Assembly: GCA_009735695.1 (NCBI GenBank)
Contig: SRSL01000001.1
Location: 1,240,048 to 1,304,047, forward strand
DNA from: Christiangramia bathymodioli
GTDB lineage: Bacteria; Bacteroidota; Bacteroidia; Flavobacteriales; Flavobacteriaceae
Direction of reading: 5' to 3'
Length of the DNA: 64,000 bases
Made by a program: the position numbers and the translations under genes. Positions 36,374 through 45,026 of this stretch are shown one piece after another (position 1 is the first letter of the stretch; every line of letters starts with the position of its first letter). The notes under the pieces are model-generated. The model saw only the letters and a program-made list of their open reading frames with translations. It did not search any database and was not told the DNA's origin.

Positions 36374-37666
36374 ATGAAATATGACAGAATTGATTCAAAA
36401 CTCTTTATAAAGAACCGTAAAAACTTCATGCGACAAATGAAGCCGAGCAGTCTTGCGGTTTTTAATTCCAACGATATTTACCCTATTGGAGCCGACAGTA
36501 CCATGGCTTTTCAGCAGAACAGGGATCTTTTTTACCTGAGTGGAGTAGATCAGGAGGAGAGCATCCTGGTTCTATTTCCGGATGCGCCGGAAGAAAAGCA
36601 CCGGGAGATCCTTTTTTTAACCGAAACCAATGAGCATATCGCAGTTTGGGAAGGAGCCAAGCTTACCAAGGAAGATGCATTTGAAGTAAGTGGGGTGAAA
36701 ACGGTTTACTGGATGAAGGATTTCGAGAAGATCTTTTTCGAGGTCATGACGCAATGCGATACGGTTTATTTCAACACCAATGAACATTATCGCGCTGCTC
36801 ATAAAACCGAAACCAGGGACGAGCGTTTTATTAAGTGGTGCAAGAAGAAATATCCGGCTCATCAGGTGGCAAAAGCGAATCCAATTCTGCAAAGATTGAG
36901 ATCGGTAAAAGATCCTATAGAGCTGGAATTAATGCAGAAGGCCTGTAATATTACAGAAAAGGCTTTCAGAAGAACACTTGGCTTTGTAAAACCGGGTGTG
37001 TGGGAATACGAGATAGAAGCCGAATATTATCATGAAATGATCAGGAACCGTTCCCGCGGGTTTGCTTATACGCCAATTATCGCCAGTGGAAAGAATGCCT
37101 GCGTGCTTCATTATATCGAAAATAATCAGCAATGTAAAGAGGGAGAATTGATCCTGCTTGATACTGGTGCTGAATACGCGAATTATTCGAGTGACCTTAG
37201 CCGAACCATTCCGGTTTCAGGAAGATATACCGACAGGCAGAAGCAGGTGTACAATTCAGTTAACAAAGTGAAGAAGGAGGCGACCAAAATGCTGGTTCCG
37301 GGAACGCTTTGGAAAGAATTCCATGTTGAGGTTGGGAAAATGATGACTTCAGAACTACTGGATCTTGGATTGTTGGATAAGGCCGATGTTCAGAACGAGA
37401 ATCCGGACTGGCCTGCCTATAAAAAGTATTTTATGCATGGGACTTCTCATCATATAGGCCTGGATACTCATGATTATGGGATTTTAACCGAACCAATGAA
37501 AGCCAACCAGGTGTTTACCGTGGAGCCGGGAATCTATATTCCTGAGGAAGGCTTCGGAATTAGGCTGGAAGATGATGTGGTAATCCAGGAAAAAGGAGAG
37601 CCTTTCAACTTAATGAGAAATATCCCTATCGAGATCGAAGAAATTGAAGATCTGATGAATTCCTGA
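36374..37666 (+). CDS. pepP: Xaa-Pro aminopeptidase (M24B)
   Basis: 430 residues from the ATG at 36374; an earlier in-frame start would fall inside the probable promoter. N-terminal aminopeptidase P domain (about 1-170) then the pita-bread metallopeptidase domain. Dinuclear metal ligands are recognisable: LLDTGAEY and SSDLSRTI (two Asp), HGTSHHIGLDTHD (His), VEPGIYI (Glu) and RLEDDV (Glu). It removes N-terminal residues preceding proline, in the cytoplasm as no signal peptide is seen. A terminator follows. Confidence 0.92.
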   Translation: MKYDRIDSKLFIKNRKNFMRQMKPSSLAVFNSNDIYPIGADSTMAFQQNRDLFYLSGVDQEESILVLFPDAPEEKHREILFLTETNEHIAVWEGAKLTKEDAFEVSGVKTVYWMKDFEKIFFEVMTQCDTVYFNTNEHYRAAHKTETRDERFIKWCKKKYPAHQVAKANPILQRLRSVKDPIELELMQKACNITEKAFRRTLGFVKPGVWEYEIEAEYYHEMIRNRSRGFAYTPIIASGKNACVLHYIENNQQCKEGELILLDTGAEYANYSSDLSRTIPVSGRYTDRQKQVYNSVNKVKKEATKMLVPGTLWKEFHVEVGKMMTSELLDLGLLDKADVQNENPDWPAYKKYFMHGTSHHIGLDTHDYGILTEPMKANQVFTVEPGIYIPEEGFGIRLEDDVVIQEKGEPFNLMRNIPIEIEEIEDLMNS

Positions 37667-37695
37667 TCTACAGGTTTTTATAAACTATAAAATAC

Positions 37696-37741
37696 AGCCG
37701 CGAATTCCTGGAGATCATTTCCGAGATTCGCGGCTTTTTTA
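37696..37741 (+). terminator. Intrinsic terminator after pepP, abutting the next start codon
   Basis: A ten-base-pair GC-rich stem (37696-37705 with 37726-37735) is followed by six Ts. The ATG of the alpha/beta hydrolase gene begins only four bases after the T run, so that gene is either reached by read-through or has its promoter within the hairpin. Confidence 0.85.
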
Positions 37742-37744
37742 ATT

Positions 37745-38524
37745 ATGGCTACTATAGAATTTAAAGGAGCAAAGATAAATTTTGAAGTTAGCGGCCACGG
37801 ATTAAAAAGACCGCTGGTGCTTCTACACGGGTTCCTGGAGGATCTTCAGATTTGGAAACCAATTGTTAAGGAAATCAAAAAAGAACGGCAGGTTGTTTGC
37901 ATAGATTTACCCGGACATGGAAAATCTGAAGGAATTTCAGAAGTACATAGCATGGAACTGATGGCCGGTGCTGTTCATGAAGTGCTAAAAAGCCTCGGGA
38001 TACAGGATATCAGTATAGCGGGACACAGTATGGGAGGTTATGTGAGTTTGGAATTTTTAAAGAATTTTCCTATGATGGTAAAGAGCATCGTGTTGATAAA
38101 TTCTACACCTGCTGCAGATTCTGTAGAAAAACGGCAGATACGTGAAAGATCTGTTAAACTGGTTGGTCGAAACAAGGAGGCTTATATCAGGATGGCGATC
38201 ATGAATCTGTATTCTGAAAATTCCAGGAGGGAATTCAAGGTACAAATTGAGGATTTAGTGACACGTGCCTTAAAAATGAAAGTGAAAAATGTACAGGCGG
38301 CGTTAATAGGTATGAAAATTCGTACAAATTATTTTGAGGTGCTCCAAAGCTTTGAAGAACAAAAGGTCATCATCGCCTCTAAAGAGGATCCAATCCTTGA
38401 TATCAGGGAGATAGAAGCGATTTCAGGGAAGACGGGATGTGGGTTTTTCAGCCTGAAAAACGGTCATAATTCCTACATGGAAGACCTATCAAATTTGATG
38501 CAAATAATGCATTTCATCGATTAA
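37745..38524 (+). CDS. Alpha/beta hydrolase
   Basis: 259 residues of the alpha/beta hydrolase fold: oxyanion region LVLLHGFLED, nucleophile elbow GHSMGG with Ser95, acid in ASKEDPILD (about 218) and His in KNGHNSYMED (about 246). Cytoplasmic, substrate unknown; looks like the small esterase/MhpC-type group. Position directly behind a terminator is unusual. Confidence 0.87.
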   Translation: MATIEFKGAKINFEVSGHGLKRPLVLLHGFLEDLQIWKPIVKEIKKERQVVCIDLPGHGKSEGISEVHSMELMAGAVHEVLKSLGIQDISIAGHSMGGYVSLEFLKNFPMMVKSIVLINSTPAADSVEKRQIRERSVKLVGRNKEAYIRMAIMNLYSENSRREFKVQIEDLVTRALKMKVKNVQAALIGMKIRTNYFEVLQSFEEQKVIIASKEDPILDIREIEAISGKTGCGFFSLKNGHNSYMEDLSNLMQIMHFID

Positions 38525-38598
38525 TTAACGCTTTTTGTCGAACCATTAACTTTTTTTTATACTTTAGAAATCTAGAAACCAGAAATTTAAGCCTACAC

Positions 38599-38850
38599 AT
38601 GAAAGAAATACAACCTGCTTTGTTTTCATTAGGAAAAGTTTTCTGTAGTATTTTCGGACATAAATTAAAAGTATCGAAGAACATCACCAACCATGTGCAT
38701 GAATATAAATGTGCAAAGTGCGGGATGGAAATGACCGATACTGCAGACGGCTTTTTAGCGAGATTAACCCCGAAATTTAAGGAAACCAACGCTTACCTGG
38801 CAAAGATTCATGAGAAAAGGAAAAGACTTTTTCTCGCCAAGGCCTCTTAG
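38599..38850 (+). CDS. Small conserved protein with a CxxC knuckle
   Basis: 83 residues, basic C-terminus. FGHKLKVSKNITNHVHEYKC then AKCGMEM suggests a small zinc-binding unit made of His and Cys residues (His and CAKCG), somewhat like DUF1660 proteins. Function unknown. The last four bases overlap the end of the convergent thiL gene. Confidence 0.65.
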   Translation: MKEIQPALFSLGKVFCSIFGHKLKVSKNITNHVHEYKCAKCGMEMTDTADGFLARLTPKFKETNAYLAKIHEKRKRLFLAKAS

Positions 38851-39902
38851 TTTTCTTCCTTATTCATAGAATTCCAGCCCCTTGCGATCAAAGGTAATTT
38901 TTGATTCGCCCTGGTGATCAAATGCATTCCCTCGTTCTCCGCAGTCATATGGCCAATAACGGTCAGGTTTGGATTCCCTTTTATTTTATCGTAATCGTTC
39001 TGCGAGATGGTGAATAGCAATTCATAATCTTCGCCACCGCTTAGTGTGACCATGGTACTGTCTATTTCAAATTCTTCGCAAACAGAGATCAGAGCAGGAT
39101 CGAGTGGGATCTTTTCTTCGAACAGGTTAGCACCTACCTTGGAATTCTTACATAGATGTATGATTTCAGAAGAAAGTCCGTCGCTAATATCGATCATCGA
39201 GGTTGGCTTCACGTCAAGCTCTTTTAGAAGTGGTGGAATGTCTTTTCGTGCTTCAGGCTTTAATTGTCTTTCGATCAAATAGGTGTACTGGTCGAGATCT
39301 GGTTGCGAATTCGGGTTTGCTTTAAATACCTCTTTCTCGCGTTCCAGAACCTGTAAGCCCATATAAGCGGCGCCAAGATCGCCGGTAACGACGAGAAGGT
39401 CGTTAGGTTTCGCTCCGGATCGATATACAATATCTTCAGCTTCAGCAACTCCGAGGGCAGTCACGCTAATCAAAAGCCCGGAGGTAGATGAGGTGGTGTC
39501 TCCGCCTACCACGTCTACATTATAGATCTTTGCGGCCAGTTCTATGCCTGAATATAATTCTTCCAGCGCTTCCACGGGGAACCGGTTAGATACAGCGATA
39601 GAAACCGTGACCTGGGTTGCCGTAGCATTCATCGCATAGATGTCTGAAAGGTTCACCATAACTGCTTTGTAACCCAGGTGTTTCAGCGGCATATAGGCCA
39701 GGTCAAAATGTACTCCCTCTATCAACAGGTCGGTAGAAACAACGGTGTGTTTGTTTTCAAAATCGAGAACGGCGGCATCATCACCAATGGCTTTTACTGT
39801 AGATTTCAATTTGGGTTTGAAATTCGCGGTAAGGTGATCGATCAATCCAAATTCTCCTAATTCTGAAAGGTTGGTCCTGTTTTCCTGACTATTCTGAAGC
39901 AT
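38847..39902 (-). CDS. thiL: Thiamine-monophosphate kinase
   Basis: 351 residues from the ATG at 39902; an upstream in-frame extension of 25 hydrophobic residues is not a family feature. Phosphorylates thiamine monophosphate to the diphosphate cofactor. The PurM-like fold motifs are present: FGLIDHLT near the N-terminus, IGDDAAVLD (Mg-ATP), STDLLIEGVHFD, KAVMVNLSD and VVGGDTTSS, then MIDISDGLSSE. No other thiamine genes are adjacent. Confidence 0.93.
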   Translation of the reverse strand: MLQNSQENRTNLSELGEFGLIDHLTANFKPKLKSTVKAIGDDAAVLDFENKHTVVSTDLLIEGVHFDLAYMPLKHLGYKAVMVNLSDIYAMNATATQVTVSIAVSNRFPVEALEELYSGIELAAKIYNVDVVGGDTTSSTSGLLISVTALGVAEAEDIVYRSGAKPNDLLVVTGDLGAAYMGLQVLEREKEVFKANPNSQPDLDQYTYLIERQLKPEARKDIPPLLKELDVKPTSMIDISDGLSSEIIHLCKNSKVGANLFEEKIPLDPALISVCEEFEIDSTMVTLSGGEDYELLFTISQNDYDKIKGNPNLTVIGHMTAENEGMHLITRANQKLPLIARGWNSMNKEEN

Positions 39903-40063
39903 GTGATTCGGTTTAAAGTGCAAAAGTAAGCATATAAATAAGAATCGGGTGTTAATGAAAATGCACAATTTTGGCAAAAAAGCAGAGCTTATTTCCTGGG
40001 AATTCAGCTGGAGTTTTTTATTGAAGGGCTCTATAAGACAATTCTCAAAACATATGTTTAGTC

Positions 40064-40095
40064 TATGGTTAAACCCATGCTTTGTAGTATATTTG
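40064..40095 (+). promoter_or_regulatory. Promoter of the suf cluster
   Basis: TATG, 20 bases, then TATATTTG (40088-40095): an exact -7 element with a -33 element at the right distance carrying one change. It lies 30 bases upstream of the ATG of the A-type carrier gene. Confidence 0.6.
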
Positions 40096-40125
40096 TGCCC
40101 AATTTAGAATTAATCTTTATTGCTT

Positions 40126-40455
40126 ATGATCAAGGTTAGCGAAGAGGCTAAAAATAAAATTTCTACCCTTATGGGCGAAGAAGGATTCAATATAAAGGAT
40201 CACTTCGTGCGTGTAGGTGTGAAAAGCGGCGGATGCTCTGGTCTTTCGTATGAACTGAAGTTCGATGAAAGTCAGGCAGAAGGTGATAAGGTGTTCGAAG
40301 ACAACGATGTGCGAATCGTCGTTGATAAACGAAGCGTGCTTTATCTGGCCGGAACCATCCTGGAATATTCAGGTGGCCTCAACGGTAAGGGTTTTGTTTT
40401 CAATAACCCAAACGCCCAAAGAACCTGCGGCTGCGGGGAGAGTTTTTCGCTGTAA
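40126..40455 (+). CDS. sufA: A-type iron-sulfur carrier (SufA/IscA family)
   Basis: 109 residues from the ATG at 40126. HesB/IscA-like fold with the three cluster-ligand cysteines in GGCSG (about residue 38) and TCGCGES near the C-terminus. Delivers Fe-S clusters to apoproteins. First gene of the SUF cluster behind a recognisable promoter. The name sufA is by position; sequence alone does not separate it from IscA. Confidence 0.9.
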   Translation: MIKVSEEAKNKISTLMGEEGFNIKDHFVRVGVKSGGCSGLSYELKFDESQAEGDKVFEDNDVRIVVDKRSVLYLAGTILEYSGGLNGKGFVFNNPNAQRTCGCGESFSL

Positions 40456-40465
40456 ATTTCCGGTT

Positions 40466-40486
40466 CAAGGTTTAAAGTTCAAAATT
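40466..40486 (+). repeat. Left inverted repeat arm of the four-helix-bundle unit
   Basis: Starts CAAGGTTTAAAGTTC and continues AAAATT. It is the reverse complement of 40879-40899 apart from one base. Its composition is of the same heptad-like kind as the repeat at 24618. Confidence 0.7.
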
Positions 40487-40491
40487 CAGGA

Positions 40492-40880
40492 ATGGGTAGA
40501 ATAGAAAAATTTGAAGATCTTGAAGTATGGCAAAAAGCCAGGGAAATTTGCAAAAAGGTATTTGAAATAAGAAATAGTTCGGAACTAAAATCTGATTTTA
40601 GGTTGTATGATCAGATCAACGCTGCATCAGGTTCCATAATGGATAATATAGCTGAAGGTTTCGAGCGAAATGGGAACAGGGAATTTTTACAATTTCTGTC
40701 TATAGCTAAGGCCTCTTGCGGAGAAGTAAGATCCCAGCTTTACAGACTTCGGGATAGAAATTATATTTCTTCCGAAGAATTGAAAATCTTTTGGAAGATT
40801 TGAGATCCCTGAGCAAACAAATTGGAGGTTTTATCATCTACCTACAAAAAAGTGATTATAAGGGAACAAAGTTTAAATAA
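40492..40880 (+). pseudogene. Frameshifted four-helix-bundle protein (S23/IVP family)
   Basis: The N-terminal frame from the ATG at 40492 reads FEDLEVWQKAREICKKVFEI, DQINAASGSIMDNIAEGFER and FLSIAKASCGEVRSQLYR, which is the four-helix-bundle family first found in 23S rRNA intervening sequences and related to the Avd accessory protein of diversity-generating retroelements. It stops early at 40801-40803. The neighbouring frame continues it without further stops (EDLRSLSKQIGGFIIYLQKS then DYKGTKFK) to TAA at 40878-40880. A single lost A in the A run at 40783-40786 explains this. The repaired protein would have about 129 residues, close to the family norm. Confidence 0.85.
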
Positions 40881-40899
40881 TTTTGAACTTTAAATCTTG
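40879..40899 (-). repeat. Right inverted repeat arm of the four-helix-bundle unit
   Basis: Begins AATTTTGAACTTTAAA and ends TCTTG; pairs with 40466-40486 with one mismatch. It lies in the sufB leader. Confidence 0.7.
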
Positions 40900-40918
40900 A
40901 ATATAGAATTATCAGAAC

Positions 40919-42364
40919 ATGGCATATACTGAAGACGATTTAAAGAAAGAGCTCGAAACCAAAGAGTATGAGTACGGATTTTATACCGATATAGAATCTG
41001 AGACTTTTCCTGTTGGTTTGAACGAAGACATCGTCAGGGCGATTTCTAAAAAGAAAGAAGAACCGGAATGGATGACCGAGTGGAGGCTGGAAGCTTTCCG
41101 GGAATGGCAGAAGATGGAGGAGCCGGAATGGGCGAATGTAAAGTATCCAAAGCCGGATTTTCAGAATATTTCCTATTACTCGGCACCGAATAAAAAGCCG
41201 AAATATGAAAGCCTTGATGAGGTAGATCCTGAGTTGCTGGATACCTTTAAAAAACTGGGTATTTCCCTTGATGAGCAAAAAAAGCTAGCCGGTGTGGCTG
41301 TGGATGTAGTGATGGATTCGGTTTCTGTGACCACCACTTTTAAAAAGACACTTGCTGAAAAAGGGATCATTTTCTGCTCTATTTCTGAAGCGATCCAGGA
41401 GCACCCTGAACTGGTTAAAAAATATATCGGTTCGGTAGTGCCTAAGAAAGACAACTTTTATGCTGCATTGAATTCGGCGGTATTTAGTGATGGTTCTTTC
41501 TGTTATATTCCGAAGGGCGTAAGATGCCCGATGGAACTTTCAACCTATTTCCGAATCAACCAGGCCGGAACTGGTCAGTTCGAGAGGACCCTGGTGATCG
41601 CGGAACCTGGAAGCTACGTTAGCTACCTGGAAGGATGTACGGCACCGATGCGTGATGAGAACCAATTGCATGCTGCAGTGGTGGAACTTATTGCTTTAGA
41701 TGATGCTGAAATAAAATATTCTACCGTTCAAAACTGGTATCCCGGAAATAAAGAAGGAAAAGGAGGAGTTTACAACTTCGTGACCAAGCGAGGGCTTTGC
41801 GAAAAAGGTGCGAAGATCTCCTGGACTCAGGTTGAGACCGGTTCGGCCGTTACATGGAAATATCCAAGTTGTATCCTGAAAGGGGATAATTCGGTTGGGG
41901 AATTTTACTCGATCGCGGTTACCAATAATTTTCAGCAGGCTGATACGGGAACAAAAATGATCCACCTTGGAAAGAACACCAAGAGTACGATTATTTCAAA
42001 AGGTATTTCTGCCGGTAAATCACAGAATTCCTATCGCGGACTGGTTCAAATAAACCCACGTGCAGAGAACGCGCGAAACTTTTCACAATGTGATTCCCTG
42101 TTGATGGGAAATAAATGTGGAGCGCATACCTTCCCGTACATAGAAGTAAAAAACAAATCGGCCAAGGTAGAGCACGAGGCGACCACCAGTAAAATTGGTG
42201 AAGACCAGATCTTCTACTGTAACCAGAGGGGGATTGATACCGAAAAGGCGATCGCATTGATCGTTAATGGATTCAGTAAGGAAGTGCTTAACAAACTTCC
42301 AATGGAATTCGCGGTGGAAGCCCAGAAATTGCTTGAAATTTCATTAGAAGGTTCAGTAGGATAA
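40919..42364 (+). CDS. sufB: Fe-S cluster assembly scaffold SufB
   Basis: 481 residues, core of the SufBCD scaffold. The diagnostic SufB stretches are all present: [58 protein letters not shown] and the C-terminal [20 protein letters not shown] with the conserved Cys. Contacts SufC and SufD; in this genome separated from sufC by a small lipoprotein gene. Confidence 0.97.
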   Translation: MAYTEDDLKKELETKEYEYGFYTDIESETFPVGLNEDIVRAISKKKEEPEWMTEWRLEAFREWQKMEEPEWANVKYPKPDFQNISYYSAPNKKPKYESLDEVDPELLDTFKKLGISLDEQKKLAGVAVDVVMDSVSVTTTFKKTLAEKGIIFCSISEAIQEHPELVKKYIGSVVPKKDNFYAALNSAVFSDGSFCYIPKGVRCPMELSTYFRINQAGTGQFERTLVIAEPGSYVSYLEGCTAPMRDENQLHAAVVELIALDDAEIKYSTVQNWYPGNKEGKGGVYNFVTKRGLCEKGAKISWTQVETGSAVTWKYPSCILKGDNSVGEFYSIAVTNNFQQADTGTKMIHLGKNTKSTIISKGISAGKSQNSYRGLVQINPRAENARNFSQCDSLLMGNKCGAHTFPYIEVKNKSAKVEHEATTSKIGEDQIFYCNQRGIDTEKAIALIVNGFSKEVLNKLPMEFAVEAQKLLEISLEGSVG

Positions 42365-42385
42365 AAAATTACCGAAGGAACTGTT

Positions 42386-42772
42386 ATGAAGAAATTTATA
42401 GGATTTCTGTTCACGATCATTTTACTGAGTGCCTGTCAGGATGAAGACCGAAAGGAGTTAATGGATCAGCCTGAAACCGAAAAAGTTCCCGACAGTATTC
42501 AGGTGCTGGAAGGCGATTTTGTGCTGGGCAGCAATACGGCGGTTTTACGCGGAGCGGATTTTGTCTATGCGGTGGCCGTTGATTCAATGTCCAGGGTTCT
42601 TGCAAGAAAGATCGAGCCGTTGAAGCAGGATGATTTCGATATGATCCCGGTAAGGGTGAAGGCGAAGATTGAGCTTAATCCGTCGCAGGAAGGATTAGAG
42701 GAAATGATCAGGATTCAGGAGATCCTGGAAGTGCCGGAATCGGAAGAAAAAGATACAATAGAAGAACAATAA
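42386..42772 (+). CDS. Small lipoprotein inside the suf cluster
   Basis: 128 residues. Lipoprotein signal ending at LLSAC (Cys17), then an acidic linker (DEDRKELMDQPE), a compact alpha/beta region of about 80 residues and an acidic tail ending in a short Glu-rich run. No family recognised. Located 21 bases after sufB and 49 before sufC, hence very likely co-transcribed with cytoplasmic Fe-S genes although it is predicted to be exported. No metal-binding Cys/His cluster is evident. Confidence 0.75.
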   Translation: MKKFIGFLFTIILLSACQDEDRKELMDQPETEKVPDSIQVLEGDFVLGSNTAVLRGADFVYAVAVDSMSRVLARKIEPLKQDDFDMIPVRVKAKIELNPSQEGLEEMIRIQEILEVPESEEKDTIEEQ

Positions 42773-42788
42773 ATAGAAGAATTAATCC

Positions 42789-42806
42789 ATCTGCGCAATC
42801 GCAGAT
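42789..42806 (+). other. Intercistronic hairpin before sufC
   Basis: Perfect seven-base-pair stem ATCTGCG/CGCAGAT around CAAT, 16 bases before the sufC ATG and without a T run. Possible mRNA processing or translation-control structure; it is not a terminator. Confidence 0.5.
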
Positions 42807-42821
42807 TCAGAATTGATAAAA

Positions 42822-43574
42822 ATGCTTACAATAAAGAATTTACACGCCAGTATAGAGGATAAGGAAATACTTAAAGGTATTAACCTGGAGATCAAACCGG
42901 GAGAGGTTCATGCGATCATGGGGCCTAATGGTTCCGGAAAAAGTACCTTGTCTTCGGTGATCGCCGGTAGAGAGGAGTATGAAATGACCGAGGGTGAGAT
43001 CACTTTTGAGGGTGAAGACCTTTCAGAAATGGATCCTGAAGAAAGAGCTCATAAAGGGGTTTTCCTTTCGTTTCAGTACCCGGTTGAAATTCCTGGTGTT
43101 TCGGTAACTAACTTTATTAAGACAGCTATCAACGCGCAGCGTAAAGCTCACGGAAAAGAAGATATGCCAGCAAACGAAATGCTGAAAATGATCCGTGAAA
43201 AATCTGAAATGCTTGCGATAGACAGAAAGTTTCTTTCGCGTTCTCTTAACGAAGGTTTTTCCGGAGGGGAGAAGAAACGAAACGAGATCTTCCAGATGGC
43301 CATGCTGGACCCGAAACTTTCAATTCTTGATGAAACCGATTCAGGCCTTGATATTGACGCACTGAAGATCGTTGCCGATGGAGTGAATAAGCTTAGAAGA
43401 GAAGATAATGCGGTATTGCTTATTACTCACTACCAGAGATTACTGAATTATATCGTGCCAGATGTGGTACATGTCCTGGTAGACGGAAAGATCGTGAAGT
43501 CTGGTGGCAAAGAACTGGCGCTGGAACTCGAAGAAAGAGGTTACGACTGGGTAAAGCAGGAAAAAACAGTTTAA
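42822..43574 (+). CDS. sufC: Fe-S assembly ATPase SufC
   Basis: 250 residues from the ATG at 42822. ABC-type ATPase of the SufBCD complex: Walker [10 protein letters not shown] with Lys40, Q-loop [12 protein letters not shown], signature [11 protein letters not shown], Walker [13 protein letters not shown] and switch His in LLITHYQR. No transmembrane domain partner is involved; it energises cluster building on SufBD. Confidence 0.97.
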   Translation: MLTIKNLHASIEDKEILKGINLEIKPGEVHAIMGPNGSGKSTLSSVIAGREEYEMTEGEITFEGEDLSEMDPEERAHKGVFLSFQYPVEIPGVSVTNFIKTAINAQRKAHGKEDMPANEMLKMIREKSEMLAIDRKFLSRSLNEGFSGGEKKRNEIFQMAMLDPKLSILDETDSGLDIDALKIVADGVNKLRREDNAVLLITHYQRLLNYIVPDVVHVLVDGKIVKSGGKELALELEERGYDWVKQEKTV

Positions 43575-43612
43575 TCAATTTGAAAATTTGAAGATTCTTC
43601 AATTCGATAATT
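43575..43612. repeat. AT-rich TTTGAA-type repeat between sufC and sufD
   Basis: Units such as TTTGAAAA, TTTGAAGA and TTCAATTC follow the sufC stop, including a small TTGAAG/CTTCAA hairpin. It resembles the spacer between sdhA and sdhB. Confidence 0.45.
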
Positions 43613-43686
43613 GGAAAGTTTAATGTTACTAGAAGGTTGTATCGTTTTTTAAACCTTCAGCATTAAACCCTAAACATTTAAATGGA

Positions 43687-45000
43687 ATGGAATTAAAAGA
43701 TAAATTAGTATCCTCATTTTTTGCACTGGAGGAGGAGTTTGATGCTGAAAACGGGATCTATGATATCCGAAATCAGGCGATCAAGGATTTCGAGACTCTA
43801 GGATTTCCGAACAGAAAAGATGAGAACTGGAAGTATACTTCGCTTAATACTATTCTTAAGCATGACTATAGTCTGTTTCCAAAGAAAGAGGATGCGTTGG
43901 AATACAGGGATATCAAGAAGTATCTTATTCATGATATCGACACGTATAACCTGGTTTTTATAGATGGGATCTATTCTTCTCATCTTTCGCAAACCACCCA
44001 TGATAAAATAGATGTTTGTTTGATGTCTTCTGCTCTTAGCAAAGACAAGTACCGGCCTCTCATCGAAAACTACTATAACAAACTGGCTCCAAAAACTGGA
44101 CTTAATTCGTTGAACACGGCATTTGCCAGGGAGGGTGCGTTTATTCATATTCATAAAAACCTGCAGGCCGATAAGCCTATTCAGATCATTAATTTTGCTA
44201 CGGGGAACGAGTCTGCGCTGATGCTGCAGCCACGCAACCTGATCATGGTGGACGAAAATTCTCATGTTCAGATCATAGAGAGACATCAGAGTCTTACCGA
44301 TCATCCCGTGCTAACCAATTCGGTTACCGAGTTGTTTGCAGGCAAGCGAGCCTTCGTTGATTATTATAAGATTCAAAACGATAAGGATTCTGCATCTTTG
44401 ATAGATAACACCTTTATCGAGCAGCAGGGAGAAAGCAATGTTTCAGTACACACTTTTTCTTTCGGCGGAAAATTGACGCGTAATAACCTTAATTTCTATC
44501 AGAAAGGGGAGCGAATAGATTCCACGATGAAAGGAGTGACCATAATCGAGGATAAACAGCATGTAGATCACAATACCCTGGTTCACCATATCGAACCTAA
44601 TTGTGAAAGCCACCAGGATTACAAAGGCATCTATGGCGATCGTTCTACCGGGGTATTCAATGGAAAAGTGATCGTGGAAAAAGAGGCTCAGAAGACCAAC
44701 GCTTACCAGGCTAACAATAATATCCTGGCAGATGACAAAGCTACCATTAACTCAAAGCCGCAGCTGGAGATCTTTGCTGATGATGTAAAATGTAGCCACG
44801 GATGTACGATCGGGCAGTTAGACGAAGAGGCTTTGTTTTATCTTCAGTCCCGCGGAATTCCAAGAAAAGAGGCGCGTGGATTGCTGATGTATGCTTTTGC
44901 TAATAATGTACTGGAAAGCGTGAAGATCCCTGAAGTCAAGAAACGCATCAATAAGCTTATCGCTACCAAACTTGGAGTGGAGCTGGGCTTTAATCTGTAA
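43687..45000 (+). CDS. sufD: Fe-S cluster assembly protein SufD
   Basis: 437 residues, paralogue of SufB. LGFPNRKDENWKYTSL near the N-terminus and the C-terminal VKCSHGCTIGQLDEEALFYL then SRGIPRKEARGLLMYAF are SufD hallmarks. Heterodimerises with SufB and aids iron acquisition. 26 bases precede sufS. Confidence 0.96.
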   Translation: MELKDKLVSSFFALEEEFDAENGIYDIRNQAIKDFETLGFPNRKDENWKYTSLNTILKHDYSLFPKKEDALEYRDIKKYLIHDIDTYNLVFIDGIYSSHLSQTTHDKIDVCLMSSALSKDKYRPLIENYYNKLAPKTGLNSLNTAFAREGAFIHIHKNLQADKPIQIINFATGNESALMLQPRNLIMVDENSHVQIIERHQSLTDHPVLTNSVTELFAGKRAFVDYYKIQNDKDSASLIDNTFIEQQGESNVSVHTFSFGGKLTRNNLNFYQKGERIDSTMKGVTIIEDKQHVDHNTLVHHIEPNCESHQDYKGIYGDRSTGVFNGKVIVEKEAQKTNAYQANNNILADDKATINSKPQLEIFADDVKCSHGCTIGQLDEEALFYLQSRGIPRKEARGLLMYAFANNVLESVKIPEVKKRINKLIATKLGVELGFNL

Positions 45001-45026
45001 TCAAAATATTTAAAACCGAAAAAAGG

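Larger units (their letters stand above)
40466..40899. mobile_element. Putative IVP-type insertion bounded by 21-nt inverted repeats
   Basis: A 434-base segment between sufA and sufB contains only a four-helix-bundle (S23/IVP-like) gene. Its ends, 40466-40486 and 40879-40899, are 21-base inverted repeats with a single mismatch. The right arm overlaps the natural 3' end of the bundle gene and stops 19 bases before the sufB ATG. The layout looks like a small inserted unit; no recombinase is encoded, so any mobility would need help from elsewhere. Confidence 0.4.

Noticed and set aside
42789-42806. Hairpin before sufC as terminator or riboswitch
   Set aside because: No T run, only seven base pairs and no aptamer-like structure; kept only as an intercistronic hairpin.
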